Of a stretch of DNA of 64,000 nucleotides, positions 60,581 through 64,000 are shown one piece after another. The notes beneath the pieces were generated by a model. It made no database searches, was not told where the DNA came from, and saw nothing but the letters and a program-made list of their open reading frames with translations. Location: NCBI RefSeq assembly GCF_030272615.1, contig NC_081407.1, positions 149,667,744-149,731,743 on the forward strand, written 5' to 3'. This stretch comes from Cryptomeria japonica (taxonomy: Eukaryota > Streptophyta > Pinopsida > Cupressales > Cupressaceae). The translations under genes and the position numbers were made by a program. How positions within the stretch are numbered: position 1 is the first letter of the stretch; each line of letters opens with the position of its first letter.

Positions 60581-63500
60581 AATGACTGAAGAGATCATCT
60601 CATTTAACTTCTATTGCTTGTGAAAAGTGAGGAGATAGCCATCCATAATCATTAGTGAGGTGAAGTTGTGAAATGGGTTTTTACCATACTATTTCCAATA
60701 TTTCCCTTAATATTTTCCTAATCGTTTGATGAATTGGGTGTTGGAATATAATGTTTCAATTGATCAAAAAAACTAGAGTGTATAATAGTAAAGGTATTCA
60801 ATTTGATTTCAAACACTTTCAGTTTGTTGTCCTCTTTTTCTAATTACCTGTCATTATTCAGCAGTTAGTAGAAAATAACTAGAGATGATAATTGAAAATA
60901 TAACCATAGTAGAAAAAAGATATCAATCATAAGGTAAGAAATGATTCAAGACAAGCTTGCACAAATAGAGTGAATCATTTCTAAAAATATGTACAAAGAA
61001 CATGAATTGATAAATTACACAATCTCTTTTACCATCCATATTTAATATTTGAAAAGCTATCCAATCCCAAACCTACAATATATCATATTCATAAACCTTA
61101 TCACAATCATATCCATATGTATTTCAAATAAAAGTATATTAATAATGTATTATTAAAAATTTAGTGACCTAATTCTCAAATTATATTATTTTCCTAGTTT
61201 TTAAATTTTATCATCCCTTATTCTTATTCTTGTGACTTTTCACATTAACATTGGTAATGAAGCTGAACAATTAGTAAATAGGATAATTTTTCCATTGAAT
61301 TTTTGTGACATCCAAATATTTAGGATCCCTTATTTTTTATTTAGGTTATTATGTATTATAAACTTGTTCAAAAGTTGTCAATTTCATAAAAAATAATCTA
61401 ATGTAAATTGAACATGAAAAAAAAAATTAGAATCATCTGAAAGCATTTTGTAGATTTTGGGGGAGGTTTTGTAATAATCTCTTCTTGACTACTATTTTTT
61501 TTTTCAAATTCAATTTACAACTATCCACTTAATCAAATATCATCATGGTGATAACTCTACACTACCTATTCCATTTTTTAGAATAAGAAAATTTGGAGTT
61601 CATACACCAATGATAGAGATATATCAAATTATAAAAATTTGTAGCATTCATAAATATTAAAAAATGACAAGATTTACTATTTACAACAATTAAATAGAGA
61701 GTAAATAAAAAAAGAATAATGAAAGTATCAAATTTTAGAAATCTATCTATATTTATACAATATACATAGATACCATAGGATCAAATAGTTTTTAAGGATG
61801 TAAGAACCATGTTGTATTGATCCGTTGATGAGAAATTGTATAATCTCTCCAAACTTGACATAATCTTGTTCTTCATACTTGAGTATGTTTATGTAATATG
61901 CAACCCTTTTGGTAGTTTGATTTTTTTGTGGAGTGTGTTTTTGTTTTTACAATGTCCACAATACCAAATAAAGTGTAGGTTTCAAAGATAAAATTGTTAT
62001 ATGTTATATTTATATTGAATGAAATATACTAGAAACTCCAGAAATAACATTGTTGAAAATTCCAGATTTAAACCCAGACGTAAATATTAATTGTTTCTTC
62101 AAAGTAATGACAACCCAAATAAAAAAAATCATTTTTTATCTAAATAATACATACCCACAAAATGTAGCACTAAAAATTTCCTTGTTGTTCACAAAATCTA
62201 CATTGTTCAAGCTCCAAACCCTTTAGAAATTCATATGAGCAAACCAGAAAGGGATGGCTAGCATAGAAAGGAATATCTAGCTTAATAGGGGACACTTCTG
62301 CAATGCTATCAAATCAGAAAATGCAACACTTCATTCCTCCTCCAAATCTGTGCTCCAAAAGTAGTAACCCAAGGGAAACCAGTTTGGTCTTAAACTTTGC
62401 ATTGAAGCATATATTTATAATCACATTCAATTAAACTCTCATGATATCTTTAATAGTACCAATTATCATTTCGATTATTGTTCACCTTCTTTTTGCATTG
62501 CTTTTCCTCAATCTTCAAGGGGAAAATTATGTAATAGAAATTGTCCACCTTTATGAAATACAAGGTATCTTTTATCATAATCAAATTAGAAATATTAGAT
62601 CTACAAAGTCCTTCATTCTTAATTTGTGTCACAGTTTTAACCATTTTATATTGTGTAACAGAATGAGAAGCATTATTCTTCCCTGTTGTATCAAACCAAG
62701 ATCTTAATCATTGTGCCTCTGGAAGATCTAGATTTATAAGAATTTTGGTTGTGTTGATTGTTCCCATGGATCTTCCACTGAAATCAATAATTTGCCTAGA
62801 TTTGACAAAAAGAATGGGAATTGTTCCTAAATTGTATAGGCATTAGAGTTGTTCCCACTATTTAAAATGAATACTAATGAAAGTCTTTAAATACTATCAT
62901 ATAGAATCAAATTTTATAAAATGTGTACTTAGTCAAGTCAGGGCAAGAAAATAAAAAGTGGTAATCAACTAGAATTTGAGTTTAAATTTTAGAAAGACAA
63001 GGCTCCAATTTACAATCAAGGGGTTGACCTCACAACCATGGCAATGACCTTGGGTGGACAAAAGGTAGATAAACATAAATAATTTATATATCTAGTAAAG
63101 GTGTACAAATACATGTAATAATTGCAAGACTTATAACTAATATATTGAAGTGTGTACATATATGAACAAGTGCCACATAGTGGTAAGTACTTGCCTTTGT
63201 TAATTTTTTAATTGAGTGTAATTGAAATCTTAAATAATTTGAGTTGTATATTAGAGGGCTGAAGAGTTGCAAGAAATGAATAGTAGCATTGTTAGCAATA
63301 ATCATTTACAATATAAGTGATTTATCATAAAATATAAACAAAGCTGAATATGAATGTACACAACTTATTTTAACAACTTAATTTATACCAATAAATTATG
63401 CAAAATGTTTTTGTTATTTGAAATGTTTTTACAACATATGTTTACAATAAATACAATAGAGATATTACATCAAATGAATTTGTTGAGATTCGTTGTTAAT

Positions 63501-64000
63501 GGCTTTCAATTTCTCCCGCACAGGCAACTTTGAATTCAAGAGAGAAATTTTTGTTTTATGGGGAATCCTTTGGAAAGAGCTTCAATTGATGGACTACTGG
63601 AATATCAAAAATTACAAGATTTAAACATATTTGCACTGCTTGGTAGAGGGGACGAAAGTAGTTTCAGAGGAGCCATAAAAATTAAAAAATAATTTTTATA
63701 ATATGTAAACTTAAAAATTGCACAAGTAACTTTAGAAAATAAAAATAATTTTAAAAATAAATATAAAAGCTTATTTGTAATTGGTTAAAATTAAATTTGT
63801 TAATAACTAGTTAACTGTAAAAAAAAAGAAAAACTCATTACAATAACATTTGCCTAGGGGCAAGTACTAATAAGGTAGGGCTTAGATATAGGAATATATG
63901 TATATATGAATGATTAAAAGTAAAAAGGAGTGAACCAACTTTATATAAGAATGTAATATATCAATTCTTTATAAAAAATACAAAATAAATAGAAAATAAT
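60581..64000. other. AT-rich intergenic DNA
   Basis: About 3.4 kb without a supported coding region, RNA gene, LTR or tandem repeat. Short frames (for example near 62450) have no protein-like features. Confidence 0.5.

Noticed and set aside
62441-63305. Short frames in the last 2 kb
   Set aside because: AT-rich chance frames without protein-like features.

Overview
The window looks like a repeat-dominated, AT-rich seed-plant nuclear genome. A gymnosperm such as a conifer is my best guess; this is an inference from the plant-type retroelements, spliceosomal introns and very large nested transposons. I see no intact host gene. Nearly everything is transposon or satellite.

The central observation is a four-level nest. 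(1) Outermost is element A, a TIR transposon whose right end is at 52463 and whose left end seems lost near 640. (2) Inside A's satellite block sits element B (6954-49643), a related 42.7 kb TIR transposon. It has 33-bp terminal inverted repeats (4 mismatches), a 4-bp target duplication ACCT, and two paralogous empty sites in the window that confirm the junctions. (3) B was itself hit by two short Copia-type LTR elements (9173-11632 and 18834-21821) and by a 19.7 kb hAT element (27284-46968, 8-bp duplication CACAATAT). (4) The hAT element carries a 7.7 kb Ty3/Gypsy-type element (35820-43517) in its second gene. Each insertion can be removed on paper: reading frame or satellite phase is restored across every junction.

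Elements A and B share an unusual layout: a multi-exon accessory gene of unknown function on the + strand, then tandem 359-bp repeats, then a DDE-type transposase on the - strand pointing towards the accessory gene, then AG/satellite DNA and the right TIR. The 359-bp repeats are in opposite orientation in A and B. I do not recognise the accessory gene. The transposase resembles a family known from animals (DFAENY, SD-C-QFKN and HGKG-DG motifs). With the 4-bp target duplication it may be Sola-like, which is unproven.

The hAT element carries a ZnF-hAT transposase (28046-30808) and a long second gene (32968-44137, interrupted) that I do not recognise. All these genes are dead. The breaks are mostly single in-frame stops, nearly all explainable as C-to-T changes of CAA, CAG or CGA codons, as expected from long silencing by cytosine methylation. 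The only long intact reading frame is the 771-residue protease and G-patch protein of the Gypsy element, which lacks reverse transcriptase and integrase.

The flanks (1-640 and 52464-64000) hold a duplicated dispersed repeat, a small TIR element, CT-rich simple DNA, three copies of a tRNA-derived SINE and AT-rich DNA without recognisable genes.
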